DNA of 19,623 bases from an uncultured Verrucomicrobiae bacterium (GCA_937957985.1 CALGOH010000096.1:1-19623), one strand, 5' to 3'. Positions 1-7,227 are shown, counted from the stretch's first letter. A program made the numbers and translations. The notes: a model not told the origin generated them from the sequence alone.

Positions 1-1062
1 GAACGGGCGCGCGACGCCATCGAAGACGCCTACCTCAAGGTCGAGTCGGCCAAGGCCGGCGGCGAAACGATCCCCGCCAATCGACCCTTCGACCAGAAGA
101 TCGTGATGGGACTCGCGACCACCCGCAGCGACTACCCGTGGACCCAGCCGATCATCGACAGCCTGCTGGCACCGCCGGTGGATGACGGCGCCTCCGTCGA
201 TTCACGCTCCGAGAAGCGCGAGAGCACCGCCGAGAAGCTCGATGCGTGGGCCGCCAGCAAGGAGGATCCCAGACCCGACCTCGGCATCAATTTCGCCGAC
301 ACCACCCTCTGGCAGCAGCTCAAGAAGCTCAACGACGACCTGCTCGAGTGGGTCAAGGGCGGCACCGGCAAGGTGCTCGGGTTCCTCGGCCTCGTGCTCG
401 GGTTCCTGATGGTGCCGATCTACCTCTACTTCTTTCTCAAGGACGCCGCCTCGATCCGCGAGAGCTGGCACAACTACGTCCCGCTCAAGGCCTCGAAGTT
501 CAAGGACGAGGTCGTCGAGACGCTCACCGAGATCAACGGCTACATGATCTCCTTCTTCCGCGGCCAGGTGCTCGTCGCCTTCATCGACGGCCTGCTCATC
601 GGCATCGCGCTCACCCTCTTCGGCCTTCCGCTCGGCGCCCTGATCGGGATCATGATGGCCATCGTCGGCATCATCCCCTTCGTCGGCAACATCATCACCC
701 TCATCCCCGCCTGTTTCATCGCGTGGTTCCACTACTCGGATCCCGCCAACGCCTCGATCGTCGGATCGAATCCCTGGGCCAACGTTGCCGCGGTCTGCGC
801 GATCTTCTTCATCGCCCAGCAGATCAACTCGATCGTGACCGCCCCGAAGATCGTCGGCGACTCGGTCGGCCTGCATCCGATGACCGTCATCTTCTCGATG
901 ATCTTCTGGTCGCTCATCCTCGGCGGCTTCGTTGGCGCGCTACTCGCCGTGCCGCTCACCGCCTCGATCAAGGTCCTCTTCCGCCGCTACATCTGGGAAA
1001 AGCAGATCAACGCGCCACCGCCGGATTCCTCCACCGTCGGCGACGGCGAGGCGACGGCATGA
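1..1062 (+). CDS. AI-2E family transporter (UPF0118/PerM-like), 5' partial
   Basis: The reading frame is open from base 1, so the N-terminus lies outside the window; 353 codons are visible. The hydrophobic segments and their order fit the AI-2E/PerM/UPF0118 multi-pass inner-membrane family: a soluble stretch (about residues 1-115), a membrane segment ending in PIYLYFFLKD, then FFRGQVLVAFIDGLLIG, a long glycine-rich double hairpin ending in IIPFVGNIITLIP, and a final GGFVGALLAVPLTASIK. Members export small solutes, with autoinducer-2 or Na+/H+ exchange shown for a few; the substrate here cannot be told. The GTG/ATG at 103-108 is internal, because the coding frame continues upstream without a stop. 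A 9-bp hairpin begins 5 bases after the stop codon. The family call is firm; the specific function is not. Confidence 0.9.
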   Translation, partial: ERARDAIEDAYLKVESAKAGGETIPANRPFDQKIVMGLATTRSDYPWTQPIIDSLLAPPVDDGASVDSRSEKRESTAEKLDAWAASKEDPRPDLGINFADTTLWQQLKKLNDDLLEWVKGGTGKVLGFLGLVLGFLMVPIYLYFFLKDAASIRESWHNYVPLKASKFKDEVVETLTEINGYMISFFRGQVLVAFIDGLLIGIALTLFGLPLGALIGIMMAIVGIIPFVGNIITLIPACFIAWFHYSDPANASIVGSNPWANVAAVCAIFFIAQQINSIVTAPKIVGDSVGLHPMTVIFSMIFWSLILGGFVGALLAVPLTASIKVLFRRYIWEKQINAPPPDSSTVGDGEATA

Positions 1063-1066
1063 GCGT

Positions 1067-1089
1067 GGCTGCCCCGGCCCGGGGCAGCC
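1067..1089 (+). terminator. GC-rich hairpin after the AI-2E transporter gene
   Basis: A perfect 9-bp inverted repeat, GGCTGCCCC at 1067-1075 and GGGGCAGCC at 1081-1089, has a 5-base loop and lies just after the transporter stop at 1062. No T-tract follows, so it is not a classical intrinsic terminator. It may stop or slow polymerase, or stabilise the 3' end, at this convergent gene junction. Confidence 0.5.
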
Positions 1090-1092
1090 TGA

Positions 1093-1116
1093 CCGCCGTA
1101 GCCTTGGCGAAGGAGG
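1093..1116. repeat. Candidate dispersed intergenic repeat
   Basis: This 24-bp stretch between the convergent genes contains GTAGCCTTGGCGAAGGAGG. It resembles from memory a short intergenic repeat type (reading ...CTTCGCCAAGGCTACGG... on the other strand) seen in many GC-rich environmental genomes. Within it CCTT (1102-1105) and AAGG (1110-1113) form a small hairpin. Only one copy is in this window, so its repeat status is an inference. Confidence 0.25.
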
Positions 1117-1125
1117 AGCCGTGAT

Positions 1126-1142
1126 GGCGGCGGCCCGCCGCC
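1126..1142 (-). terminator. GC hairpin downstream of the Na+/Ca2+ antiporter gene
   Basis: GGCGGC (1126-1131) pairs with GCCGCC (1137-1142) around a 5-base loop. On the minus strand it lies 16 bases past the antiporter stop codon, mirroring the hairpin at 1067-1089 that serves the gene converging from the left. There is no T-tract, so terminator function is only plausible. Confidence 0.3.
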
Positions 1143-1158
1143 CGGTCCTTGAGACAGA

Positions 1159-2148
1159 TCAGCCGACCCCGAACCACTCCGGCTTCACCAGCCACGCGCA
1201 GTACACCAGGTAGCCTCCGATCAGGATGCCGCCCTCGATCCGGTTGAGCCGCGCCCCGCGGGCGAGGAACGGGATGAGCAGCACCGTGAAGCCGCACATC
1301 ACCACCACGTCGATCGTGTTGAGACTCTGCAGGTCGATCGCCTTCACGGCCGAGGCGAGTCCCATCACCGCGAGGATGTTGAAAAGATTCGAGCCGACCA
1401 GGTTGCCGGCGATCAGGTCGGCCTCCCCCTTGCGCGTCGCGGCGATGGTCGTCGCCAGTTCCGGCAGCGAGGTCCCGATCGCCACCATCGTCAGGCCGAT
1501 CACCAGCTCCGGCACCCCCATCAGGCGGGCCAGCACCACACCGCTCTCGACCAACCGGTCGGCACCGTAAATGAGCCCCCCAAGTCCGAGCAGCACCCAC
1601 CCGATGCTCGCGAGCAGCGCGCCGATTCCCTGCTTGCGCGCGTGCTCGAGCGCCTCCTCCGGCACGTCCACCGCCGCCGGGTCGTTCGGCGCCGCCCGGG
1701 CGACGCGGATGCTGTGCACCACATAGGCAATGATTCCCGCGAAGAGCAGCACACCCTCCCAGCGATCCAGGCGGCGGTCGTAGATCATCGCCACGAAGAT
1801 CGCGGTGACCAGCAGCAGCACCGGCAACTCGCGCCGGACGATCTGGCTGTGAACGGTGAAGGGCCGGATGAGAGCCGCCAAACCGAGCAGCAGGGCGATG
1901 TTGCAGATGTTCGACCCGATCACGTTGCCCACCGCGATGTCGGCCTCGGTGGGCCCGAGGTTGGCCTTGAGGCTGACGATCAACTCCGGCGCGCTGGTGC
2001 CGAAGGCGACCACCGTCAAACCCACCACCAGCGGCGAAACGCTGGCCCGCAGGGCGAGGTCGGAGGCTCCCCGCACCAGCCAGTCCGCGCCGAAGGAAAG
2101 CAACCCGAGCCCCAGCACCAGCCATCCGATCTGCGGTAAAAGATCCAT
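1159..2148 (-). CDS. Calcium/sodium antiporter (YrbG-like, CaCA superfamily)
   Basis: This 329-aa inner-membrane exchanger is close in length to E. coli YrbG (about 325 aa). It shows the two inverted alpha-repeats that define the CaCA superfamily. Repeat 1 has GTSAPE at residues 50-55 and GNVIGSN at 74-80. Repeat 2 has GTSLPE at 225-230 and GNLVGSN at 248-254. The acidic residue of each GTSxPE motif is a cation ligand in known structures. A charged cytoplasmic loop (about 150-175) separates the halves. The expected role is Ca2+ extrusion driven by Na+ (possibly K+-dependent). I chose the ATG at 2146-2148 because the first membrane helix starts directly after it; the frame stays open upstream but that sequence is arginine- and proline-rich and reads into the intergenic repeat. 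It stands alone, divergent from leuB. Confidence 0.93.
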   Translation of the reverse strand: MDLLPQIGWLVLGLGLLSFGADWLVRGASDLALRASVSPLVVGLTVVAFGTSAPELIVSLKANLGPTEADIAVGNVIGSNICNIALLLGLAALIRPFTVHSQIVRRELPVLLLVTAIFVAMIYDRRLDRWEGVLLFAGIIAYVVHSIRVARAAPNDPAAVDVPEEALEHARKQGIGALLASIGWVLLGLGGLIYGADRLVESGVVLARLMGVPELVIGLTMVAIGTSLPELATTIAATRKGEADLIAGNLVGSNLFNILAVMGLASAVKAIDLQSLNTIDVVVMCGFTVLLIPFLARGARLNRIEGGILIGGYLVYCAWLVKPEWFGVG

Positions 2149-2254
2149 TCGCGCCAGCCTGCCCGGGAATCTCCCGATGCCAACTGGAAATCCCCCGGAC
2201 CCTTTCCAATCCGCCTGCGCCAAAGCTCCGGCGGACAAGCCCTGGGAGGCGTCT

Positions 2255-2282
2255 GGAACTTGGCACTTCTCACTTGGAACTT
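2255..2282. repeat. Four tandem heptamers (NNNACTT) upstream of leuB
   Basis: Four contiguous 7-base units are seen: GGAACTT (2255-2261), GGCACTT (2262-2268), CTCACTT (2269-2275) and GGAACTT (2276-2282). They share ACTT in register and the outer two are identical. The array sits in the 155-bp divergent gap between the antiporter and leuB and runs directly into the hairpin at 2283-2299. It resembles the short tandemly repeated heptamers (STRR) known from cyanobacteria; whether it is a dispersed family in this genome cannot be seen here. Confidence 0.6.
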
Positions 2283-2299
2283 CGGAGCCGTAGGCTCCG
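2283..2299 (+). repeat. Hairpin directly upstream of the leuB start codon
   Basis: CGGAGCC (2283-2289) and GGCTCCG (2293-2299) form a perfect 7-bp stem with a GTA loop, ending 4 bases before the leuB ATG. If transcribed it would sit in the ribosome-docking region, where no Shine-Dalgarno sequence is present. It may be part of the adjacent repeat element or a translational control element; the sequence does not decide between these. Confidence 0.5.
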
Positions 2300-2303
2300 C
2301 GGC

Positions 2304-3416
2304 ATGCCCCAGACCCACCGCATCGCAGTCCTCGCCGGCGACGGCATCGGCCCGGAAGTCATGACCGAGGCCCTCCGCGTCCTCGACGCCGTCGAGGCGA
2401 AGTTCGACTTCACCACCGAGCGCACCGAGGCCCTCGTCGGCGGCGCGGCCCTCGACGCCAGCGGCAACGAAACCCCGCTGCCCGAGGCCACCGTCCAGGC
2501 CTGCGAGGAAAGCGACGGCATCCTCTTCGGCTCGGTCGGCGGACCGAAATGGGAATCCCTGCCGCCCGACATCCAGCCCGAGCGCGGTGCGCTGCTGCCG
2601 CTTCGCAAGCACTTCGGACTCTTCGCCAACCTCCGCCCCGGCGTCTGCCTGCCCTCGCTCACCCACGCCTCGCCGATCAAGAACGAGCTCATCCCCGACG
2701 GCTTCGATGTCCTCTGCGTGCGCGAACTCACCGGCGGCGTCTATTTCGGCACCCCGAAAGGCCGCGAGGAACGCGACGGCGAACCGGTCGCCTTCGACAC
2801 CATGATCTACAAGAAGAGCGAGATCGAACGCATCCTCCACGTCGCCTTCACCGCCGCCATGCAGCGCGACAAGCGCGTGACCTCGGTCGACAAGGCCAAC
2901 GTGCTCGCCTCCTCGGTGCTGTGGCGGGAAACCGCGATCGAGGTCGCCGAGCAGTATCCCGCGGTCACCCTCGACCATCTCTACGTCGACAACGCCGCGA
3001 TGCAGCTCTGCCGCCGCCTGGCCAGCTTGGAGGTGCTGGTCCCCGCGAACCTGCTCGGCGACATCCCCTCGGATGAAACGGCGATGATCTCCGGCTCGCT
3101 CGGCATGCTGCCCTCGGCCTCGCTCGGCGCGAAAAAGGAAGGCAGCGACCTCTACTTCGGCATGTACGAGCCGAGCGGCGGGTCGGCCCCCGACATCGCC
3201 GGGAAAGGTGTCGCCAACCCCATCGCCCAGATCCTCTCCGCCGCGATGCTGCTGCGTTACTCGCTCGGCGAGGGCGCGGCGGCCGACGCGATCGATTTCG
3301 CCGTCGCGAGGACCATCGACGACGGCTACCGCACCGGCGACATTGCCACGGGCGCGCCGGGCGAGACCAAGGTGGGCACGAAGCAGATGGCCGACGCCGT
3401 CATCGAGCGGCTGTAA
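2304..3416 (+). CDS. leuB: 3-isopropylmalate dehydrogenase
   Basis: LeuB oxidatively decarboxylates 3-isopropylmalate with NAD+ in the third step of leucine synthesis, in the cytoplasm. The 370-aa length is typical. Visible signatures include AVLAGDGIGPEVM near the N-terminus, substrate-binding arginines R101, R111 and R140, ELTGGVYFG (141-149), the catalytic lysine in TSVDKANVL (K197), and the Mg2+-binding aspartates in YVDNAAMQL (D229) and LLGDIPSDETA (D253, D257). GSLGMLPSASLG and EPSGGSAPDIAGKGVANP follow as in the family. The usual TEN(L/M)FGD stretch reads PANLLGD here, a mild variation. I chose the ATG at 2304 because conserved sequence starts immediately after it; upstream in-frame codons read through the repeat and hairpin. 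No leuA, leuC or leuD is adjacent. vapBC follows after 117 bp. Confidence 0.96.
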   Translation: MPQTHRIAVLAGDGIGPEVMTEALRVLDAVEAKFDFTTERTEALVGGAALDASGNETPLPEATVQACEESDGILFGSVGGPKWESLPPDIQPERGALLPLRKHFGLFANLRPGVCLPSLTHASPIKNELIPDGFDVLCVRELTGGVYFGTPKGREERDGEPVAFDTMIYKKSEIERILHVAFTAAMQRDKRVTSVDKANVLASSVLWRETAIEVAEQYPAVTLDHLYVDNAAMQLCRRLASLEVLVPANLLGDIPSDETAMISGSLGMLPSASLGAKKEGSDLYFGMYEPSGGSAPDIAGKGVANPIAQILSAAMLLRYSLGEGAAADAIDFAVARTIDDGYRTGDIATGAPGETKVGTKQMADAVIERL

Positions 3417-3486
3417 CACCCACGCCCCTACCCCATGCCGCGGCGCTACCATCACCGCGGCCAAGATCACGACCGGCTTGTCCCGG

Positions 3487-3508
3487 AATCCGAAAATGCT
3501 TGCGGATT
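3487..3508. promoter_or_regulatory. Possible operator or promoter element for vapBC
   Basis: A 6-bp inverted repeat, AATCCG (3487-3492) and CGGATT (3503-3508), with a 10-base spacer lies 25 bases before the vapB start, in a locally AT-richer patch. VapBC complexes usually repress their own promoter by binding inverted repeats at this position. The arms are short, so this is a weak call. Confidence 0.25.
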
Positions 3509-3533
3509 TTTCCGACTCCAGGATGATTCGAAT

Positions 3534-3776
3534 ATGAAAATCACCGTTGAAATCCCTGAAAAGGATCTCCGCGATATTTGTCGCGTGACCGGGATTTCAA
3601 AAAAGGGTCCCGCCATCCGAAAGCTGGTGGGCGACGCCCTGATGCTCGAACGTCGGAAGGAGTTGAGCGAAAAATTCCTCACCGGCGAATGGGGCACCGA
3701 CCTCGCGGGATACGAAGACGCCAGAGCCGCCTCCCGCCTGGAAGCCCGCACCCTTTCCGAGGCATGGCGCTTCTGA
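3534..3776 (+). CDS. vapB: Type II antitoxin, VapB family (DUF2191-like)
   Basis: This 80-aa protein starts with MKITVEIPEKDL, the short beta strand typical of ribbon-helix-helix VapB antitoxins. A helical stretch follows (ISKKGPAIRKLVGDALMLERR, about 21-41), then an acidic, tryptophan-containing tail (GEWGTDLAGYEDARA, about 51-65) of the kind that wraps the PIN toxin's active-site groove. The ATG at 3534 is preferred over in-frame upstream starts because the family begins here and an AGGA sits 10 bases before it, one of the few Shine-Dalgarno-like sites in the window. It overlaps vapC by 13 bp, the usual coupling that keeps antitoxin in excess. It should neutralise VapC and, with it, bind the operator. 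Confidence 0.82.
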   Translation: MKITVEIPEKDLRDICRVTGISKKGPAIRKLVGDALMLERRKELSEKFLTGEWGTDLAGYEDARAASRLEARTLSEAWRF

Positions 3777-4171
3777 TCGACTCCTCGCTCTGGGTCGATT
3801 TCACCCGCAGGAAATCCCCACCGGCCCTCAAGTCGCTCATCCACCCGTGGATCATCGATCCCGCCGCCGCGCTCTGCGAACCGGTCGCCTTCGAGGTGCT
3901 GCGCCACGCCAACCCGGACGAGCGGCCTCCGCTCACCGCCCAGTTCGCCACGCTCCCCCTTCTTGCCACTCCGCCGGAACTCTGGCGGCAGGCCACCCGC
4001 CTCGGACAGGATTGCCGCGACGGCGGATTCACCGCCGGCTCGCTCGACCTTCTCATCGCCGCTCTCGCCATTCACCACCAAGCCGAACTCGTCACTTTCG
4101 ACAGCGACCACGTTGAAATCGCACGCCACACACCCCTCAAGGTCCGACTTCTCTCCCGCGATCCATCCTAG
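3764..4171 (+). CDS. vapC: Type II toxin, VapC family PIN-domain ribonuclease
   Basis: This 135-aa PIN-domain protein follows vapB with a 13-bp overlap. The acidic metal-binding residues of the PIN fold are all visible: D6 in LLIDSSLWVDF, E44 in VAFEVLR, D95 in AGSLDLLIAALA and D113 in VTFDSDH. VapC toxins are Mg2+-dependent ribonucleases, typically cutting tRNAs or rRNA when freed from VapB. Nothing is truncated, so the pair is probably functional. The start is the ATG at 3764; longer upstream frames are arginine-rich shadow sequence antisense-like to vapB's codons. The pair sits alone between two core biosynthesis genes, leuB and fabH, which suggests a recent or mobile insertion, although base composition does not stand out. 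Confidence 0.88.
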   Translation: MALLIDSSLWVDFTRRKSPPALKSLIHPWIIDPAAALCEPVAFEVLRHANPDERPPLTAQFATLPLLATPPELWRQATRLGQDCRDGGFTAGSLDLLIAALAIHHQAELVTFDSDHVEIARHTPLKVRLLSRDPS

Positions 4172-4243
4172 CTCCCGACCGTGTCTGAACGCCGGGCCCT
4201 TCCCCCTTGCCCAACCGGACCCCGCCACCCACATTTCCCGCCC

Positions 4244-5251
4244 ATGAGCGACGCGTCCCCTTCCGCCAGGTCCGTTTGCATCGCAGGTACCGGCAGCTAC
4301 GTACCCGAAAAGGTCCTCACCAACGCCGATCTCGAGAAACGGGTCGACACCACCGACGAGTGGATCGTCACCCGCACCGGCATCCGCGAGCGCCGCATCG
4401 CCGCCGAGGACGAGTTCACCTCCCATCTGGCGACGAACGCCGCCCGCCGCGCGCTCGACCAGGCGAAGGTCGACCCCAAGGACCTCCAACTGATCATCGT
4501 CGCCACCATCACGCCCGACACCCTCACACCCTCCACCGCCTGCTACGTGCAGCAGAACCTCGGCGCGTTCGGGTCGGTCGCCTTCGACATCTCCGCCGCC
4601 TGCTCCGGCTTCCTCTACGCGATGAAGATCGCCAAGCGGCTGATCTCCGACGGCGCCTTCGAGAACGCGCTCATCGTCGGCGCCGAGAAGCTTTCCTCAT
4701 TCGTCAACTGGGAGGACCGCTCGACCTGCGTGCTCTTCGGCGACGGGGCCGGTGCCGCGGTGCTGAAGCTCCGCGAGAACGACGAAGACGGCGAGATCCT
4801 CGCCACCGAAATGGGCACCGACGGCCGCCAGACCCACTTGCTCAACATTCCCGGCGGCGGCTCTGCCTGCCCGATCACCATCGAAAATGCCGACAAGCAG
4901 CTCGCCACGCTCGCGATGCTCGGCAAGGAGGTCTTCAAGCACGCGGTGCTGCGGATGAAACAGTCGGCCGAACTGGTGATCGAACGCTCCAACCTCAAGG
5001 CTTCTGACATCGATCTCGTCGTCCCGCACCAGGCCAACCTGCGGATCATCGACGCCATCGCCGAGCGGCTCGAAGTGTCCTACGATCGCGTCTTCACCAA
5101 CCTCCAGAGATACGGCAATACCTCGGCGGCCGCCGTCGCCATCGCGCTCGACGAAGCCAACCGCGCCGGCCGCATCCCGAAGGGCGGCCATGTCGTGCTC
5201 GTCGCCTTCGGCGCCGGCCTCACCTGGGCCGCCGCCGCGATACGCTGGTAG
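4244..5251 (+). CDS. fabH: Beta-ketoacyl-ACP synthase III
   Basis: FabH condenses acetyl-CoA (or a branched acyl-CoA) with malonyl-ACP to start type II fatty acid synthesis. The protein has 335 aa, usual for the family. The catalytic triad is complete: Cys120 in DISAACSGF, His262 in VVPHQANLRI and Asn292 in YGNTSAAAV. The N-terminal SYVPEKVLTNADLEKRVDT and DEWIVTRTGIRERR are family signatures. The ATG at 4244 gives the standard N-terminus; no Shine-Dalgarno sequence is visible before it. The gap after vapC is 72 bp. The usual partners (plsX, rpmF, fabD) are not adjacent, so this copy stands apart from a fab cluster. The last base of its TAG stop is already the first base of the heptamer repeat that follows. 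Confidence 0.96.
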   Translation: MSDASPSARSVCIAGTGSYVPEKVLTNADLEKRVDTTDEWIVTRTGIRERRIAAEDEFTSHLATNAARRALDQAKVDPKDLQLIIVATITPDTLTPSTACYVQQNLGAFGSVAFDISAACSGFLYAMKIAKRLISDGAFENALIVGAEKLSSFVNWEDRSTCVLFGDGAGAAVLKLRENDEDGEILATEMGTDGRQTHLLNIPGGGSACPITIENADKQLATLAMLGKEVFKHAVLRMKQSAELVIERSNLKASDIDLVVPHQANLRIIDAIAERLEVSYDRVFTNLQRYGNTSAAAVAIALDEANRAGRIPKGGHVVLVAFGAGLTWAAAAIRW

Positions 5252-5355
5252 GAAGACGGAAGACTGGAAGACGGAAGATCTCTGCTTCCAGCCCTCGCCG
5301 CAAAACATCCCCCGTCTTCCGTCTTCCGTCTTCCGTCTTAAAGTCTTCCGTCTCC
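5251..5355. repeat. Inverted arrays of GGAAGAC/GTCTTCC heptamers
   Basis: The entire gap between fabH and the POT transporter is one repeat structure. The left arm has GGAAGAC twice (5251-5264), one T, then GGAAGAC and GGAAGAT (5266-5279). The right arm has GTCTTCC three times (5314-5334), GTCTTAAA, another GTCTTCC (5343-5349) and GTCTCC. The arms pair: 5266-5278 with 5315-5327 (13 bp) and 5253-5264 with 5328-5339 (12 bp), leaving one bulged T at 5265 and a 36-base loop. The downstream ATG follows directly at 5356. Possible roles are a termination or attenuation hairpin, an mRNA-processing site, or a selfish short element. It is not CRISPR-like, as there are no spacers. Confidence 0.88.
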
Positions 5356-7227
5356 ATGCCCTACCGCACCTCTCCCGCCGACCTCGAGGGCATGCCGCCG
5401 GGCGTGCCGCACATCATCGGCAACGAAGCCGCGGAGCGTTTCTCCTTCTATGGCATGAAGGCCGTGCTGGCGGTCTACATGGCGCAGTACCTCCACCTGA
5501 TGGATGCCACCCCGGGCACCGCGATGTCGGAGGCCGCCGCCACGGAGAACGTCCACTACTTCAACTTCGCCGTTTACATCACCCCCGTCCTCGGGGCGCT
5601 GCTCAGCGACCTCTTCATCGGCAAGTACCGGACGATCATCTACCTTTCGATCGTCTACTGCATGGGCCACGCGGCGCTCGCCCTCATGGGGTCCAGCGGC
5701 TCGGCGGCGGTCTGGCTGGTGCTCGGACTGGCCCTCATCTCGCTCGGCTCCGGCGGCATCAAGCCCTGCGTTTCCGCCCACGTCGGCGACCAGTTCGGCG
5801 CAAGGAACAGCCATCTGCTGCCGAAGGTGTTCAACGGATTCTACTTCTCGATCAATGTCGGCGCCTTCCTCTCGATGCTGCTCACGCCGTGGCTGCTCGA
5901 GTGGCACGGCCCCCACTGGGCGTTCGGCGTGCCGGGGGTGCTGATGGCGCTCGCCACCCTGATCTTCTGGATGGGGCGCCGCCGCTTCATCCACGTGCCG
6001 GCCGGGGGACGCGAGTTCTTCCGCGAACTCACTTCCGGCGGCGGCATGAAGACGATGCTCAAGATCCTGCCGCTCTATCTGCTCATCGCCGTGTTCTGGG
6101 CGCTGTTCGACCAGACCGGTTCGACCTGGATCTTCCAGGCGATGGACATGGACCGCCGCTTCCTCGGCTTCGAGTGGCTGCCCTCGCAGATCCAGTCGCT
6201 CAACTCGGTCTTCGTCCTCACCTTCATCCCCCTCTTCACCTTCGTCCTCTATCCGCTGGTCAGCCGCGTGTGGGAGCTCACCGCGCTGCGCAAGATCGGG
6301 CTGGGGCTGTTCATCATGGCGGCCTCGTTCGGACTGGTCGCGCTCGTCCAGCAGTGGATCGACGCCGGACAACGCCCGTCGATTTCGTGGCAGATCCTCG
6401 CCTTCGCGCTGCTAACAGCGGCAGAGGTCATGGTCTCGATCGTCGCGCTCGAATTCGCCTACACCCAGGCGCCGAAAACGATGAAGTCACTGGTCATGTG
6501 CTTCTATCTCGCCGCGGTCGCGGTCGGCAACCTGCTCGTCGCCGTGATCAACCACTTCATCCAGATCCCCGATGCCGCCATCGTCCAAGCCGAGCAGGCG
6601 ATCGAGCGCTTGGAGGAGGGATGGCAGGAATCGCCACGGACCGCCATCCTTGCGGGCTACGACGGAGAAACCGGCACCGATGACGATTTCATCGCCCGCT
6701 ACGAAGAGGGCCGGCTCCGGCGTGTCGAGATTCCGTTTCTCGAGCCCCTTGCCGTCAAGGCGTCACGCATCCGCGAGCAGGCCGTCGGGAAAGGGGCGCC
6801 GCCCTCGGCTGAGGAAGTGGGCGACCTCGGCCCGGATCCCTGGAACAATCCGGTGCGCTACGAGATCCTCAACTCGACCCGCCTGCGCCTCATCAGCGAC
6901 GGCCCCGACCAAACGCCCGGCACGATGTGGGATACCGGCGTCCTCATCGACCTGCCGGCACCGGAGAAGGACGACGGGGACGGGTCCTGGACCGACCGCT
7001 TCCACCCGGACCAGCCATGGCTCGAGCGCCGGAAAGCGGAGCTCGGTTTCACCGACACCCCTCGGGAATCGGAGAGCCATCCGCACCTGACCTTCTTCTC
7101 CGGCGGCATGACCCGGATGGAAGGCGCGGCGTACTTCAGGTTCTTCGCGCTTCTGATGCTCGGCACCGCCGTCGCCTTCATTCCCTTCGCCATTCTCTAC
7201 CGACCGCGCACCCAGCTTCAGGACTGA
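5356..7227 (+). CDS. POT/PTR-family peptide transporter with large soluble insert
   Basis: This is a proton-coupled oligopeptide transporter of the major facilitator fold, in the inner membrane. Family signatures are the E-x-x-E-R-F-x-x-Y-G motif (NEAAERFSFYG, 23-33), a GALLSDLFIGKYRTI loop (80-94), SLGSGGIKPCVSAHVGDQF (129-147) and the PTR2 signature around FNGFYFSINVGA (159-170). Membrane segments continue to about residue 403. It has 623 aa, whereas bacterial POTs are usually near 500. The excess is a hydrophilic stretch at about 404-588, after which a last hydrophobic helix (593-615) closes the protein. The insert contains GYDGETGTDDD (434-444) and DPWNNPVRYE (494-503) with SDGPDQTPGT (514-523), resembling the C-terminal part of pseudopilin GspG. 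The start ATG abuts the heptamer repeat. tatD follows after 29 bp. Confidence 0.93.
   Translation: MPYRTSPADLEGMPPGVPHIIGNEAAERFSFYGMKAVLAVYMAQYLHLMDATPGTAMSEAAATENVHYFNFAVYITPVLGALLSDLFIGKYRTIIYLSIVYCMGHAALALMGSSGSAAVWLVLGLALISLGSGGIKPCVSAHVGDQFGARNSHLLPKVFNGFYFSINVGAFLSMLLTPWLLEWHGPHWAFGVPGVLMALATLIFWMGRRRFIHVPAGGREFFRELTSGGGMKTMLKILPLYLLIAVFWALFDQTGSTWIFQAMDMDRRFLGFEWLPSQIQSLNSVFVLTFIPLFTFVLYPLVSRVWELTALRKIGLGLFIMAASFGLVALVQQWIDAGQRPSISWQILAFALLTAAEVMVSIVALEFAYTQAPKTMKSLVMCFYLAAVAVGNLLVAVINHFIQIPDAAIVQAEQAIERLEEGWQESPRTAILAGYDGETGTDDDFIARYEEGRLRRVEIPFLEPLAVKASRIREQAVGKGAPPSAEEVGDLGPDPWNNPVRYEILNSTRLRLISDGPDQTPGTMWDTGVLIDLPAPEKDDGDGSWTDRFHPDQPWLERRKAELGFTDTPRESESHPHLTFFSGGMTRMEGAAYFRFFALLMLGTAVAFIPFAILYRPRTQLQD

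Noticed and set aside
1007..2266. A long minus-strand frame overlapping the Na+/Ca2+ antiporter
   Set aside because: The frame gives a Gly/Arg-rich sequence with no domain. The overlapping frame 1159-2148 has clear CaCA motifs.
2016..3470. A 484-codon minus-strand frame antisense to leuB
   Set aside because: It is a composition shadow of leuB, with no recognisable motifs and a tail made of the intergenic repeat.
5251..5355. CRISPR array
   Set aside because: Units are 7 bases long, contiguous without spacers and inverted between the arms.
5338..6372. A minus-strand frame antisense to the POT transporter
   Set aside because: It is Glu/Asp/Arg-rich shadow sequence of the hydrophobic transporter codons, with no start context and no family match.
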